Source: Strigamia acuminata (Eukaryota; Arthropoda; Chilopoda; Geophilomorpha; Linotaeniidae). Taken from it: a DNA stretch of 64,000 bases. The notes under the pieces are model-generated. The model did no database searches, had not been told where the DNA came from, and saw nothing but the letters and a program-made list of their open reading frames with translations. Each line of letters opens with the position of its first letter. Within the stretch, counting starts at the first letter, position 1. The stretch spans positions 13,520,186 through 13,584,185 of the forward strand of contig OX442317.1 in assembly GCA_949358305.1 (NCBI GenBank), written 5' to 3'. Below are positions 1-12,771 of the stretch, piece by piece. A program made the translations under genes and the position numbers.

Positions 1-3000
1 CATTTAGAGACATTGGTCTTGTGGTGTTTGTGCTAAGTCAACTGTGATGTCAAATGAGATCAAAAGTTTATTCTTTCAAATTATTGCTTGGATGTTGCTA
101 AAACTTACATTGAAGCCTTCTACTAAGGTTTAAACACTATTTCTGAACATTCAGAGACATTGGTCTTGTGGTGTTTGTGCTAAGTCAACTGTGATGTCAA
201 ATGAGATCAAAAGTTTATTCTTTCAAATTATTGCTTAGATGTTGCTAAAACTAACATTGAAGGCTTCTACTAAGGTTTAAACACTATTTCAGAACATTCA
301 GAGACATTGGTCTTGTGGTGTTTGTGCTAAGTCAACTGTGATGAGATCAAAAGTCTATTCTCCCAAATCATTGCTTAGATGTTGCTAAAACTTACATTGA
401 AGCCGTCTACTAAGGTTTAAACACTATTTCAGAACATTTAGAGACATTGGTCTTGTGGTGTTTGTGCTAAGTCAACTGTGATGAGATCAAAAGTCTATTT
501 TCCCAAATCATTTCTTGGATGTTGCTAAAACTTACATTAAAGCTTTCTACTAAGGTTTAAACACTATTTCAGAACATTCAGAGACATTGGTCTTGTGATG
601 TTTGTGCTAAGTCAACTGTGATGAGATCAAAAGTCTATTCTTCCAAATCATTGCTTGGATGTTGCTAAAACTTACATTGAAGCCTTCTACTAAGGTTTAA
701 ACACTATTTTAGAACATTCAGAGACATTGGTTTGTGGTGTTTGTGCTAAGTCAACTGTGATGTCAAATGAGATCAAAAGTTTATTCTTTCAAATTATTGC
801 TTGGATGTTGCTAAAACTTACATTGAAGCCTTCTACTAAGGTTTAAACACTATTTCTGAACATTCAGAGACATTGGTCTTGTGGTGTTTGTGCTAAGTCA
901 ACTGTGATGTCAAATGAGATCAAAAGTTTATTCTTCCAAATCATTGCTTGGATGTTGCTAAAACTTACATTGAAGCCTTCTACTAAAGTTTAAACACTAT
1001 TTCAGAACATTCAGAGACATTGGTCTTGTGATGTTTGTGCTAAGTCAACTGTGATGTCAAATGAGATCAAAAGTTTATTCTTTCAAATTATTGCTTGGAT
1101 GTTGCTAAAACTAACATTGAAGCCTTCTACTAAAGTTTAAACACTATTTCAGAACATTCAGAGACATTGGTCTTGTGGTGTTTGTGCTAAGTCAACTGTG
1201 ATGAGATCAAAAGTCTATTCTCCCAAATCATTGCTTGGATGTTGCTAAAACTTACATTGAAGCCGTCTACTAAGGTTTAAACACTATTTCAGAACATTTA
1301 GAGACATTGGTCTTGTGGTGTTTGTGCTAAGTCAACTGTGATGTCAAATGAGATCAAAAGTTTATTCTTTCAAATTATTGCTTAGATGTTGCTAAAACTA
1401 ACATTGAAGGCTTCTACTAAGGTTTAAACACTATTTCAGAACATTCAGAGACATTGGTCTTGTGGTGTTTGTGCTAAGTCAACTGTGATGAGATCAAAAG
1501 TCTATTCTCCCAAATCATTGCTTAGATGTTGCTAAAACTTACATTGAAGCCGTCTACTAAGGTTTAAACACTATTTCAGAACATTTAGAGACATTGGTCT
1601 TGTGGTGTTTGTGCTAAGTCAACTGTGATGAGATCAAAAGTCTATTTTCCCAAATCATTTGTTGGATGTTGCTAAAACTTACATTAAAGCTTTCTACTAA
1701 GGTTTAAACACTATTTCAGAACATTCAGAGACATTGGTCTTGTGATGTTTGTGCTAAGTCAACTGTGATGAGATCAAAAGTCTATTCTTCCAAATCATTG
1801 CTTGGATGTTGCTAAAACTTACATTGAAGCCTTCTACTAAGGTTTAAACACTATTTTAGAACATTCAGAGACATTGGTTTGTGGTGTTTGTGCTAAGTCA
1901 ACTGTGATGTCAAATGAGATCAAAAGTTTATTCTTTCAAATTATTGCTTGGATGTTGCTAAAACTTACATTGAAGCCTTCTACTAAGGTTTAAACACTAT
2001 TTCTGAACATTCAGAGACATTGGTCTTGTGGTGTTTGTGCTAAGTCAACTGTGATGTCAAATGAGATCAAAAGTTTATTCTTCCAAATCATTGCTTGGAT
2101 GTTGCTAAAACTTACATTGAAGCCTTCTACTAAAGTTTAAACACTATTTCAGAACATTCAGAGACATTGGTCTTGTGATGTTTGTGCTAAGTCAACTGTG
2201 ATGTCAAATGAGATCAAAAGTTTATTCTTTCAAATTATTGCTTGGATGTTGCTAAAACTAACATTGAAGCCTTCTACTAAAGTTTAAACACTATTTCAGA
2301 ACATTCAGAGACATTGGTCTTGTGGTGTTTGTGCTAAGTCAACTGTGATGAGATCAAAAGTCTATTCTCCCAAATCATTGCTTGGATGTTGCTAAAACTT
2401 ACATTGAAGCCGTCTACTAAGGTTTAAACACTATTTCAGAACATTTAGAGACATTGGTCTTGTGGTGTTTGTGCTAAGTCAACTGTGATGAGATCAAAAG
2501 TCTATTCTCCCAAATCATTGCTTGGATGTTGCTAAAACTTACATTGAAGCCTTCTACTAAAGTTTAAGCACTATTTCAGAACATTCAGAGACATTGGTCT
2601 TGTGGTGTTTGTGCTAAGTCAACTGTGATGTCAAATGAGATCAAAAGTTTATTCTTCCAAATCATTGCTTGGATGTTGCTAAAACTTACATTGAAGCCTT
2701 CTACTAAAGTTTAAACACTATTTCAGAACATTCAGAGACATTGGTCTTGTGATGTTTGTGCTAAGTCAACTGTGATGTCAAATGAGATCAAAAGTTTATT
2801 CTTTCAAATTATTGCTTGGATGTTGCTAAAACTAACATTGAAGCCTTCTACTAAGGTTTAAACACTATTTCAGAACATTCAGAGACATTGGTCTTGTGGT
2901 GTTTGTGCTAAGTCAACTGTGATGAGATCAAAAGTCTATTCTCCCAAATCATTGCTTGGATGTTGCTAAAACTTACATTGAAGCCGTCTACTAAGGTTTA

Positions 3001-3350
3001 AACACTATTTCAGAACATTTAGAGACATTGGTCTTGTGGTGTTTGTGCTAAGTCAACTGTGATGAGATCAAAAGTCTACTCTCCCAAATCATTGCTTGGA
3101 TGTTGCTAAAACTTACATTGAAGCCTTCTACTAAGGTTTAAACACTATTTCAGAACATTCAGAGACATTGGTTTGTGGTGTTTGTGCTAAGTCAACTGTG
3201 ATGTCAAATGAGATCAAAAGTTTATTCTTTCAAATTATTGCTTGGATGTTGCTAAAACTTACATTGAAGCCTTCTACTAAGGTTTAAACACTATTTCTGA
3301 ACATTCAGAGACATTGGTCTTGTGGTGTTTGTGCTAAGTCAACTGTGATG
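1..3350. repeat. Satellite array, first block
   Basis: Head-to-tail tandem repeat with a monomer of about 140 bp, or about 147 bp when a 7-bp insertion (tcaaatg, after ctgtgatg) is present. Each monomer carries recognisable blocks such as gatcaaaag, ttgcttggatgttgctaaaa, ggtttaaacactattt and gagacattggtcttgtgg. Variants of these blocks recur in ordered series: the variant ggtttgtgg appears near 728 and 1874 with matching neighbours, so there is higher-order structure of several monomers. No coding potential is seen. The block runs off the left edge and is broken at 3351 by the BEL-1 insertion. Confidence 0.97.
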
Positions 3351-4912
3351 TGTTGCAGGTCAACAAGACAGACAGAAAGGAATGGCGATGCGTATCCAAA
3401 TTCAAGACACTTGAGCTCGCCCAAGGTCGTATGGCGTGGTTAGTACGAAAATCGCACTGGAAAGCAATAAATCCGCAACAAATGGCATTGTTGAACCGCT
3501 GGAACAATGTGGAGAACACCTGCACCAAGTATCCAATAGGTGGCGGAAACATAAGTTGGCCTGAGAATTTTTAAACTACTCACTACACATTGAATGTATT
3601 TGAAAATAAGCCTAAAACAAGAGCTAATAAAACACAACACATTTATTCAAAGGTTGGTTAATAACTGAAGAAATTACAGCAATTAGATTGGTTCTTAGAG
3701 AACCGCACATGCGCAGTACCGAATATGGCACGCGCCAGGCCGATAGCGGCGAAATACAGATACACGAAAGATTCCGTTACCATGGTAACGGAGGAAACAA
3801 GATTACGGCAAAGTTGGCATTTGCTTAAAAATGCACTAAAAATACATTGAATTACATTGAAATGACCACAAGAATGCGGTGAACAAAAAAGCTAATCACA
3901 ACAATGTCCAAAAACACGTTAAACAATGAGATATTTGCAATAAACCGATCTCGAAATGAAAGGATTGAAAATAGCCAATCACAGGCTTCGAATATGACAT
4001 AACGATCACATTTGAATTTTGATCGCAACAAAAACACAAAATTATCAAAGAATACAAACTGAATAATAAAGCAATGAAATAGTAAATGCAAATTATGTGA
4101 TATAAAATACATAAACAACGATTACTAAATGTAAACAGTCGCTTGGGACAAACATGGCGACCGGCGAACATAACAAAGGTGTTGGATCAAACATGGCGTC
4201 CGGCGAACATTACAAAAGCTTCAAAACAACACGAAAATGGAATAAAAAGCACTAAATGTAATTATGCAATAAAGAATAGATTAAATAATAAGAATATTTG
4301 TTCATTCTCTTCACAAAACACCGAGTGATTACACACAAGTTGAATAAATACGAATTTATCGGCCAAACGAACATTCCCGGCTGCGCTTTTATGGCGGACG
4401 GAAACGAACATTCAAACCAACTCAACGGAATTTCCAAAGCAGTTTTGATGCATCTAGATAGAAAGAGCATGCTTGAATTAGTCTAAACGAATGCCTAATA
4501 AAATTCCAAGTGATTTGAAAAGTACTAAACAAAAGGTTAGAAGACGGAACCGTAACTTTACGGGAAACTGAAAAATGACGTCACTAGCATCGCAATTGTA
4601 TGCTAGGTAACGAAATTTACACCAAAACTGTTCGGAATCAACACAAACTCTCATAAAACAAGTGAATAAGTCAATAAATGCACGAAATAAGATATTTGAA
4701 ATCAATACAAAGCATAAACATTACTGAATATTGAAAAGTATGAATAAAAATCAAGTCAAAACACTTTAATAAGCAATAAAAAATCTGAAAAGTGAAAAAA
4801 TACCAATTAGGCAAAGGAAATTAAAACACTTAAAGATTTTAATCAACTCAAAGTAAATGGTAAAAATATTGACAATAAAATAGCACAACAATTTCTACGC
4901 TGTCTTGCAACA
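3351..4912 (-). repeat. BEL-1 3' LTR
   Basis: Copy of the segment at 11210-12771, offset by 7859 bp, with TG...CA ends. It abuts satellite at 3350 and the gag-pol 3' region at 4913. Short open frames inside it repeat exactly in the other LTR and are not treated as genes. Confidence 0.95.
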
Positions 4913-4972
4913 GCGAATTGCCGGCGAGAGGACAGAGAAGGAGAACCACACACAAAGTCTTATTAGAATAAA

Positions 4973-7900
4973 TCACTCAAGTTCTAGGGCTCTCACATGC
5001 TTGACTGACCTTTTCAACTCACGTCCATCGGGTAGCACAACTTTTATAACACGGATTTGACCATCCTCACCGGGAAAAATTTCTTTTATCCTGGCAAGTG
5101 GCCAAAAATATGGGTTAGTACCCATTTTTTCTAGAAGCACTATTTGGTCTACTTTAGGGTTTTTGAAGAACTTATCACCTTTGGATTCATAAAAATTCCT
5201 CAATTGCATGAGGTAACTCTTTTTCCAAATTTTCCAGAACTCCCAAATAAATTGGCGTCGTTTAATGTCCAGTTTTCGCAAATCTGATTTTTTAATTGCA
5301 CTCAGTTGTTTGTTTATTACGTATTTTGGCATGCCTCCTGTTAGAAAGTTTTCAGGTGCCAAAATTCTACCACCATCAACACTGTCTGGGACGTAACTTA
5401 AGGGTCGGGAATTTAGCACTGAACTTATTTCCAAGACCAATGTTTGGAGAGTTTCCAAGTCTACAGTGCTGCGCAACAAAGTTTTTCGAAGTTTATCTTT
5501 TACTGAGCGGACTAGACGCTCCCACGCTCCGCCCATCCATGGAGACAGCGGTGGGATGAAAGTCCAAAGCACTCTTTTTTCGGATAGGAAAGTTTTCACA
5601 TCTGAATGACCGATGAGTTTCCCCCATGATTGTAATTCGAGGCTTCCGCGCTCAAACGTCTTACTGTTGTCAGAGAAAATCTTCCCGGGGTATCCGTGGC
5701 GTGCCCCAAATCTTCTCATTGCAAGCAAAAACTTTGGCACAGAAAGGTCCTCTGATACTTCTAAATGTATGGAACGGGTCACCATACACGTGAAAAGCAA
5801 GATGTAAACTTTTTTCTTTTCCTTCTTGTTGCTGCCGACATAAATGGGACCCAAGTGGTCCACTCCTGTGTTTTGGAATGGCGCCGCTGGTGTCACACGT
5901 TCAGCAGGAAGGTCACCCGTTGAAGGGTTGTTGCGTGCAAGTTTTCCTCGTCGGCAAATCTCACATTCTCGAATAACTGTTTGTATAGTTCTTCGTCCTC
6001 TTATAATCCAAAATTGTTCGCGTAGGTGATACAAGGTTTCGCTTATGTCACCGTGAAGCAACTCCAAATGCACTTTTTTAATTAACAGTCTTGTTATCCA
6101 ACTATCATAATGCAAGATAATTGGATACACTTCATCAAATGTCAATAAAGATTTTTTCAAGCGGCTACGAAGTCGAAGTAATCCGTCCTCGTCAATGAAG
6201 AGCTCGAAATTGCGTAGGGTGGAATGTTTAGACAGTTCTCTTTTGTTTTTCACATCATCAATCTCCTCAGAAAAATGTAGTTTCTGGGAAAACTGCAGGA
6301 TCTTCAATTGGTTGGCCTCTTTCTCGAGTGGCGAGAGAGGCTCACCGCGCAAAAGTTTGTTTTTCCATCGCAAAATGTATGAAAAAACTCTCAAAAGTCG
6401 GTTGTAATTTCGGAAACGTTTGAAAAATTGTCCAATAAAACTTTCCTTAACTTGAATAGTCATCACTACAATTTTTCGTTCCTCTTCTGGAAGAATCTCT
6501 TGTATAATTTCTGTTTTTTCTAGTTTTGAGACATCAACTCCAAACCACCAAAGTTTATTTTGCATCAATGTTTTTGAGTTATGTGGTCGAGTCAATAAAT
6601 CTGCTGGGTTAAATTCCGTTGGTACGTGAGACCATTGTTCGGGTTTGGTGGAAGAAATAATTTCTTGCACACGGTTTGAGACGTATGGCTTCCATACGTT
6701 CTTGTCCGAATTTATCCAGGCTAGAGTTATGGTGGAGTCCGAGTAGTATCGCACTTCAGTGACCGGGTAACCGGGAAGAAAGTTTTCTAACAGGTACTTG
6801 GTCATTCGCACTCCTACCACTGCTGCAGTTAATTCAAGTCGAGGAAGAGTCACTTTTTTCGTCGGCGCAATACGACATTTACTCAACAATAAAGTTCTTT
6901 TGCCCTCCAGATTGACGACAAAAATTGAACAGCCAAATGCCTTTGTGCTTGCGTCACAGAAAACTTCTAAAGTGATGCATTGACCGGAATAAGTCTGCAG
7001 CCAACGTTGTACTTTCAATTCTTTTAATTTTTGTATGTCTTGACTCTACTCTTCGACTTCTTTTTTCTCTGAGTCAAGAATCTTTTCATCCCAGTTTTTT
7101 GTCCTAATCCAGATTGCTTGAACTAGCAGTTTCATTTGAAGCACAACAGGAGCAATGAGTCCCATTGGATCGAATATGGAAGCCATTAATGAAACAACTT
7201 CTCGCTTTGTATTCGGAATTTTTTCAATGGTCGGAATGTTAAACATCATGACATCTTCTGCTGTGTTCCACAATATTCCAAGCATTTTTATAATTCCTAA
7301 GTCCGAAAACTCCTCTCCTCGCATATGAAAACCTTCTTTTTTCAAATTGTTGAAGACGTCCTTGCTTGAGGTCGCCCACTTCACGAGGGGAAGCTTTCCG
7401 TCGTCTAATATCATTTTCAGTTTCTCGCAATGTGATGTTGTGTCGGCTGTAAAATCTCCTCCTGACGTCAAATCATCCATGAAGATTCCATCATCGAGTG
7501 CGTCGACTTCTTTTGCATGAGTTTCTTCAAATTGTTTCGCTTGTTTCCTAATCGTCGCACACAAGAGGAATGGAGAAGAAATGACGCCAAATGGCACGAC
7601 AATCATTCGCAGAACCATTAGATTATTCCACAAATTTTGCCATGAGTATGGCTCTTTGAAATAGTCACGAGCGACCCACAAAAAACGTAAAAAGTTTGTT
7701 TGAGTAGGGTTGATCATTACTTGGAGGAACGCTTGCTTAATGTCTGCTATTATTGGAATACAATAGAGACGGAATCTCACAATAACGAGTATTAAGTCTG
7801 GATTAAGGGAGGGTCCCGGAAATAAACAGTCATTGAGGGAAAGTTTCCCCTTCTTGGATGAAGACGCGTTGAACACTACTCGAAATTTCGTCGTGTCTCG

Positions 7901-10213
7901 ATCCTCCTTGATTACAGGATGGTGAGGTATATTGTATGTTCCTTTCTTCAGAAAACGCTCTTCTTTTGGGACTTCCTCCGCGTGATTTTCGTGAATATAC
8001 TGCCACATGGACTCGTCGTAGCGTTTTTTGTAGTCCTCGTTGGCATCTATTCTTTTGAGCGTGTTAGCCAGTTGGTTCATGGCCAACTCCCAATTGGATT
8101 CCAAGTCGACTTCCTGTCCATTGAATGGCAGCATGACTTCATAACGTCCATCGTCTAGACGCTTCGTAGTTGATTCGAATCGATCGCGAATAAAGTCGGA
8201 TTCTTTTTCTCCCGCATTTGATCCGATTGCTTCCAAGTTCCACAGTTTGTCCAATTTTTCTTGGATGTCTAAGTCGCATGTGTTGCAACATGTTGTCAAT
8301 TCTTCCTCATCTTCGAATAAATTGGTGTTCCCCGCCGCTCCGGACAAGACCCAACCAAAAATTGTATTTATTAATCCAAGATCTGCGTTTACTTTTTTCT
8401 TGCCGTCCTTAACGACCTTCCACCACACGTCGACTCCTAAAAGCACGTCGATTTGAGAAGTCTTAGCTGGTAGGTCTTCAGCAAGTTCAAGGTTTAACTT
8501 CTTCACCTTGTCTATTATTGATGAGTTAAGAATGCCCTGCACTCGTGGCAAATTTTCCACAGAAAGCATTGAAAGTTTCAAATCTTGAGTGTCATTTTTA
8601 CTTTGCAATGTGACATTAAACACATCATAGTCCGTGGCTACTGGAGACGAGTCGTTGAATCTCTGTGTGGTGGCAGAGACACTGCCGCATTTTTTCAGTT
8701 TCAGTCTTTCAACAAATTCTTTTGTGATGAACGATCGATGGCTTCCCGGATCAATCATCCCTCGAATGCTGTGGGTTCCTCCTGATTTGGTTTTAAGGTC
8801 CGCGGTGAATATCATTAGTTGTAGAGTCGTCGAGATAGCGCATGATACATGTGTTGTTACTTGTGGCTCCTTCGGCTTCTCTGCAGCGTTCGTTGAATTC
8901 TTCACCTCGGATTTTTTGCATATTGTGGAGTGGTGTCGCCCACCACAATGTTTACAAGAAAATTTGACCTTGCAGTCTCCCACTCTATGTCCAGTTCTGA
9001 AACAGTTAAAACACAGTCTGTTTTTCTTTACTATTTCGATTTTCGCGTTGATTTCGAAATCCTTTTTACAAGAGCCGTTTAAATGTTCATCATCACAAAA
9101 AATGCACTTGCTTGTCCTTGAAGGCGCACTCTTGCTGTCAGATTTCGTTTCATTCTTTGTTTTGGCACTAGTAGACTGCTTGGCGTCTTGAGTAGCTGCG
9201 CACGTGGTCATTGAACCTTTCACTTTCGGTTTCTCCACTTCAGATTTTTCATTCTTGTCTTTTTTCGATTTTTCAGAAACGCTTTCAGTTCGTTCGGCCA
9301 TCGCAACTTCATTCACAAAGAAATTGAGCAACGTAACAATGTTCTTATTTTGTATTCCGTGAACCTGGTAAAATCTTAATGCCATTGAAGTTGGAAACTT
9401 GCTAATTATGTCGGGCAATAAGAAAGCTCCGGAAGTCTGAATAGGAATTTTAAGTTGCTCTAAAAGTCTAATAGTCGCAGAAATCTTGGTCAAGTTTGTT
9501 TTTATCGCTTTTGTTGGATAAATACTCGAAACCACCTTTAATTCTCGAATTGATTTTATTAACGCAGTTTGTTGTGCATCCTCATCACCAAAATGTCTTT
9601 CGAGTTCTTCTCTTGCAAGGTCATAGGATTCCTCGATCAGGGGAAAAGTTAAGATGAGAATTGCCGCTTCTCCAGTACACATAGTTTGTAAATACTGGAG
9701 TTTTTCAATGTTACTCAGGTCTGGATCCTTGTGTACGGAGGTCTCGAAGTTGCTTTTGAATGTTCTGTACTTCAAAATATCTCCGTCGAATTTTACGGAA
9801 TCCAGTTTGGGCAGCTTCGAATTTTTTCTAAACGTTGCTGTCGCGTTCAAGGTTGTATTCTGGTTTGAGCTTGTCGACGTATTTAATCTTCCTCCCAAAG
9901 TTGGAAGTGATCGCTTTGAAATTTCGTATCTCGTGCGAAGAAGATCCACTCTTGCTTGCATAGTCTCAAGCTTGTCAATGCATTCTAGATAATAGCCGTG
10001 GTCCGAATATTCCTGTAGATCATTCAGCGCACCGACTATTCTCGTTTCTTTCGGGGTCGCAGTTTGCACCAGCGCTTCCAGTTCACCTGGATCTGCTGTC
10101 TTCTCCGATATAGACAACAAATGATTCATTGCAGTGACTTGCGATTCCCAACGTTGTTGTTGCACTTCGATTTGATCCTCAGTTAGAAGATCTCTCATTG
10201 TAGGTTCCGCCAT
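4973..10213 (-). pseudogene. BEL-1 gag-pol, one nonsense codon
   Basis: Gag-Pol polyprotein of the BEL/Pao type, read from ATG at 10213 down to the TGA just before 4973. It is collinear with the intact copy in BEL-3. It has a Gag domain around LPKLDSVKFDGD, three Cys/His knuckles, a DPGS protease motif, reverse transcriptase with FMDD, RNase H, an HHCC integrase zinc site and a D-D-E integrase core. The only break seen is TAG at 7046-7048 (codon 1056), where the BEL-3 copy has a Trp codon between reverse transcriptase and RNase H. The frame is open on both sides of it, so the lesion is a single substitution and recent. Such a copy could be mobilised only in trans. Confidence 0.93.
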
Positions 10214-11209
10214 TTTCTCTGTCCTCTCTCACAAAAAATTCGGCTGTGAAATTTGGAAAGAACAGATAAAAACGGGCATGACAATTCAACTTTGTTTTAA
10301 TTTTTAAGAGAATAAACCTTTTTATTTTATCCCCCAAAACTATCTCAATATTCACGGTTTTTGTTTTAACTTTAAAGAGAATAAACGTTTTTATTTTATC
10401 CCCCAAAAAGCACTCAATTTTCACGGTCCTTGGTGACACGTGAGAATTTTAGAATATCAAATGTTTGGCCAATCGAGGATGACCAAAAATTTGAGCGGTA
10501 ATGCGTACGTAAATAAAACGTGACACAATTACCCTGCACAGTTTGAAAATAATTGACGGTTCGTTTTGCAACAAAGCACGCCAATAAACTCTTTTGAAAA
10601 CAATTGACGGTTCGTTTTGCAACAAAACACGCCAATAACTCCTAACATTAAATTTTGACTCTACTGACAGCTCATTCAACTTGAAACTAGTCAGTTCTAC
10701 TCGAAATAAATCTAATCTCCCCCGCTTATGGCGGTTATAATGGAGAACTAAGCATGCAATGAAAAAACACTTCAAAAGTTGTAAAATAGACACTTTATCG
10801 AAATTTTCCCGAAAACCAACAAATGCAACTACCAAAATCCCATAAAGACACTTGATACAGTTCCCCTTAATAACCAAAATCTCCAAAATTTCAATTTCAT
10901 AAGGCAAAACACTGTAAAATGCAATTATTCCAGGGGCGAATCCGCTTTCCAACACGACGCGTTGTGTTATCCAGTGTTGTGACCTTGAACTCCAACTGCA
11001 TGCACACTTTTGTTCGTTTTCGCCGCCAAAGCAGTCCCCGTCGTAACTTCTGTCACGTTGAACGTGTACTCTTGACATGGGTGACGAAACACGAACGTAA
11101 TGTTCCTCCGTCGCACCAAACACTTTTTCAAACGTATTGATGATGCACTGGAAAAACTCACGAATTGCAGACGGAATCCTGGTCACGGCTACCAAAAGCT
11201 TCGTATCTG
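10214..11209 (-). other. BEL-1 5' leader with primer-binding-like site
   Basis: Untranslated leader between the 5' LTR and the gag ATG. Reading the minus strand, a TGG-initiated stretch at 11194-11172 (TGGTAGCCGTGACCAGG...) sits 15 bp after the LTR. It resembles the complement of the 3' end of an arthropod tRNA-Arg, so it is my candidate primer-binding site. The leader also contains two internal tandem duplications, described for BEL-3. A 320-codon open frame crosses from the LTR into this leader, but most differences between copies change the amino acid, so I do not call it a gene. Confidence 0.6.
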
Positions 11210-12771
11210 TGTTGCAGGTCAACAAGACAGACAGAAAGGAATGGCGATGCGTATCCAAATTCAAGACACTTGAGCTCGCCCAAGGTCGTATGGCGTGGTT
11301 AGTACGAAAATCGCACTGGAAAGCAATAAATCCGCAACAAATGGCATTGTTGAACCGCTGGAACAATGTGGAGAACACCTGCACCAAGTATCCAATAGGT
11401 GGCGGAAACATAAGTTGGCCTGAGAATTTTTAAACTACTCACTACACATTGAATGTATTTGAAAATAAGCCTAAAACAAGAGCTAATAAAACACAACACA
11501 TTTATTCAAAGGTTGGTTAATAACTGAAGAAATTACAGCAATTAGATTGGTTCTTAGAGAACCGCACATGCGCAGTACCGAATATGGCACGCGCCAGGCC
11601 GATAGCGGCGAAATACAGATACACGAAAGATTCCGTTACCATGGTAACGGAGGAAACAAGATTACGGCAAAGTTGGCATTTGCTTAAAAATGCACTAAAA
11701 ATACATTGAATTACATTGAAATGACCACAAGAATGCGGTGAACAAAAAAGCTAATCACAACAATGTCCAAAAACACGTTAAACAATGAGATATTTGCAAT
11801 AAACCGATCTCGAAATGAAAGGATTGAAAATAGCCAATCACAGGCTTCGAATATGACATAACGATCACATTTGAATTTTGATCGCAACAAAAACACAAAA
11901 TTATCAAAGAATACAAACTGAATAATAAAGCAATGAAATAGTAAATGCAAATTATGTGATATAAAATACATAAACAACGATTACTAAATGTAAACAGTCG
12001 CTTGGGACAAACATGGCGACCGGCGAACATAACAAAGGTGTTGGATCAAACATGGCGTCCGGCGAACATTACAAAAGCTTCAAAACAACACGAAAATGGA
12101 ATAAAAAGCACTAAATGTAATTATGCAATAAAGAATAGATTAAATAATAAGAATATTTGTTCATTCTCTTCACAAAACACCGAGTGATTACACACAAGTT
12201 GAATAAATACGAATTTATCGGCCAAACGAACATTCCCGGCTGCGCTTTTATGGCGGACGGAAACGAACATTCAAACCAACTCAACGGAATTTCCAAAGCA
12301 GTTTTGATGCATCTAGATAGAAAGAGCATGCTTGAATTAGTCTAAACGAATGCCTAATAAAATTCCAAGTGATTTGAAAAGTACTAAACAAAAGGTTAGA
12401 AGACGGAACCGTAACTTTACGGGAAACTGAAAAATGACGTCACTAGCATCGCAATTGTATGCTAGGTAACGAAATTTACACCAAAACTGTTCGGAATCAA
12501 CACAAACTCTCATAAAACAAGTGAATAAGTCAATAAATGCACGAAATAAGATATTTGAAATCAATACAAAGCATAAACATTACTGAATATTGAAAAGTAT
12601 GAATAAAAATCAAGTCAAAACACTTTAATAAGCAATAAAAAATCTGAAAAGTGAAAAAATACCAATTAGGCAAAGGAAATTAAAACACTTAAAGATTTTA
12701 ATCAACTCAAAGTAAATGGTAAAAATATTGACAATAAAATAGCACAACAATTTCTACGCTGTCTTGCAACA
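11210..12771 (-). repeat. BEL-1 5' LTR
   Basis: The 1562-bp upstream LTR of the minus-strand element, apparently identical to the 3' LTR. It contains a TGACGTCA-type palindrome (aatgacgtcact), a possible CREB/ATF-like site in the promoter, and AATAAA-type signals. It abuts the satellite at 12772 after the target duplication. Confidence 0.95.

Larger units (their letters stand above)
3351..12771 (-). mobile_element. BEL-1: full-length BEL/Pao LTR retrotransposon
   Basis: A 9421-bp element on the minus strand with two LTRs of 1562 bp at 3351-4912 and 11210-12771. The LTRs begin TGTTGCA and end TGCAACA in the sense direction. The left flank ends in GATG and the right flank begins with GATG. Removing the element and one GATG restores an uninterrupted satellite monomer, so this is a clean 4-bp target duplication. 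The LTRs look identical on reading, which implies a recent insertion. It encodes one Gag-Pol frame interrupted by one stop codon, and no envelope gene is seen. Confidence 0.95.

Noticed and set aside
1-3350. Possible CRISPR-like array
   Set aside because: There are no constant repeats with unique spacers. The whole unit is repeated, with ordered variants, as in a satellite, and the genome is eukaryotic.
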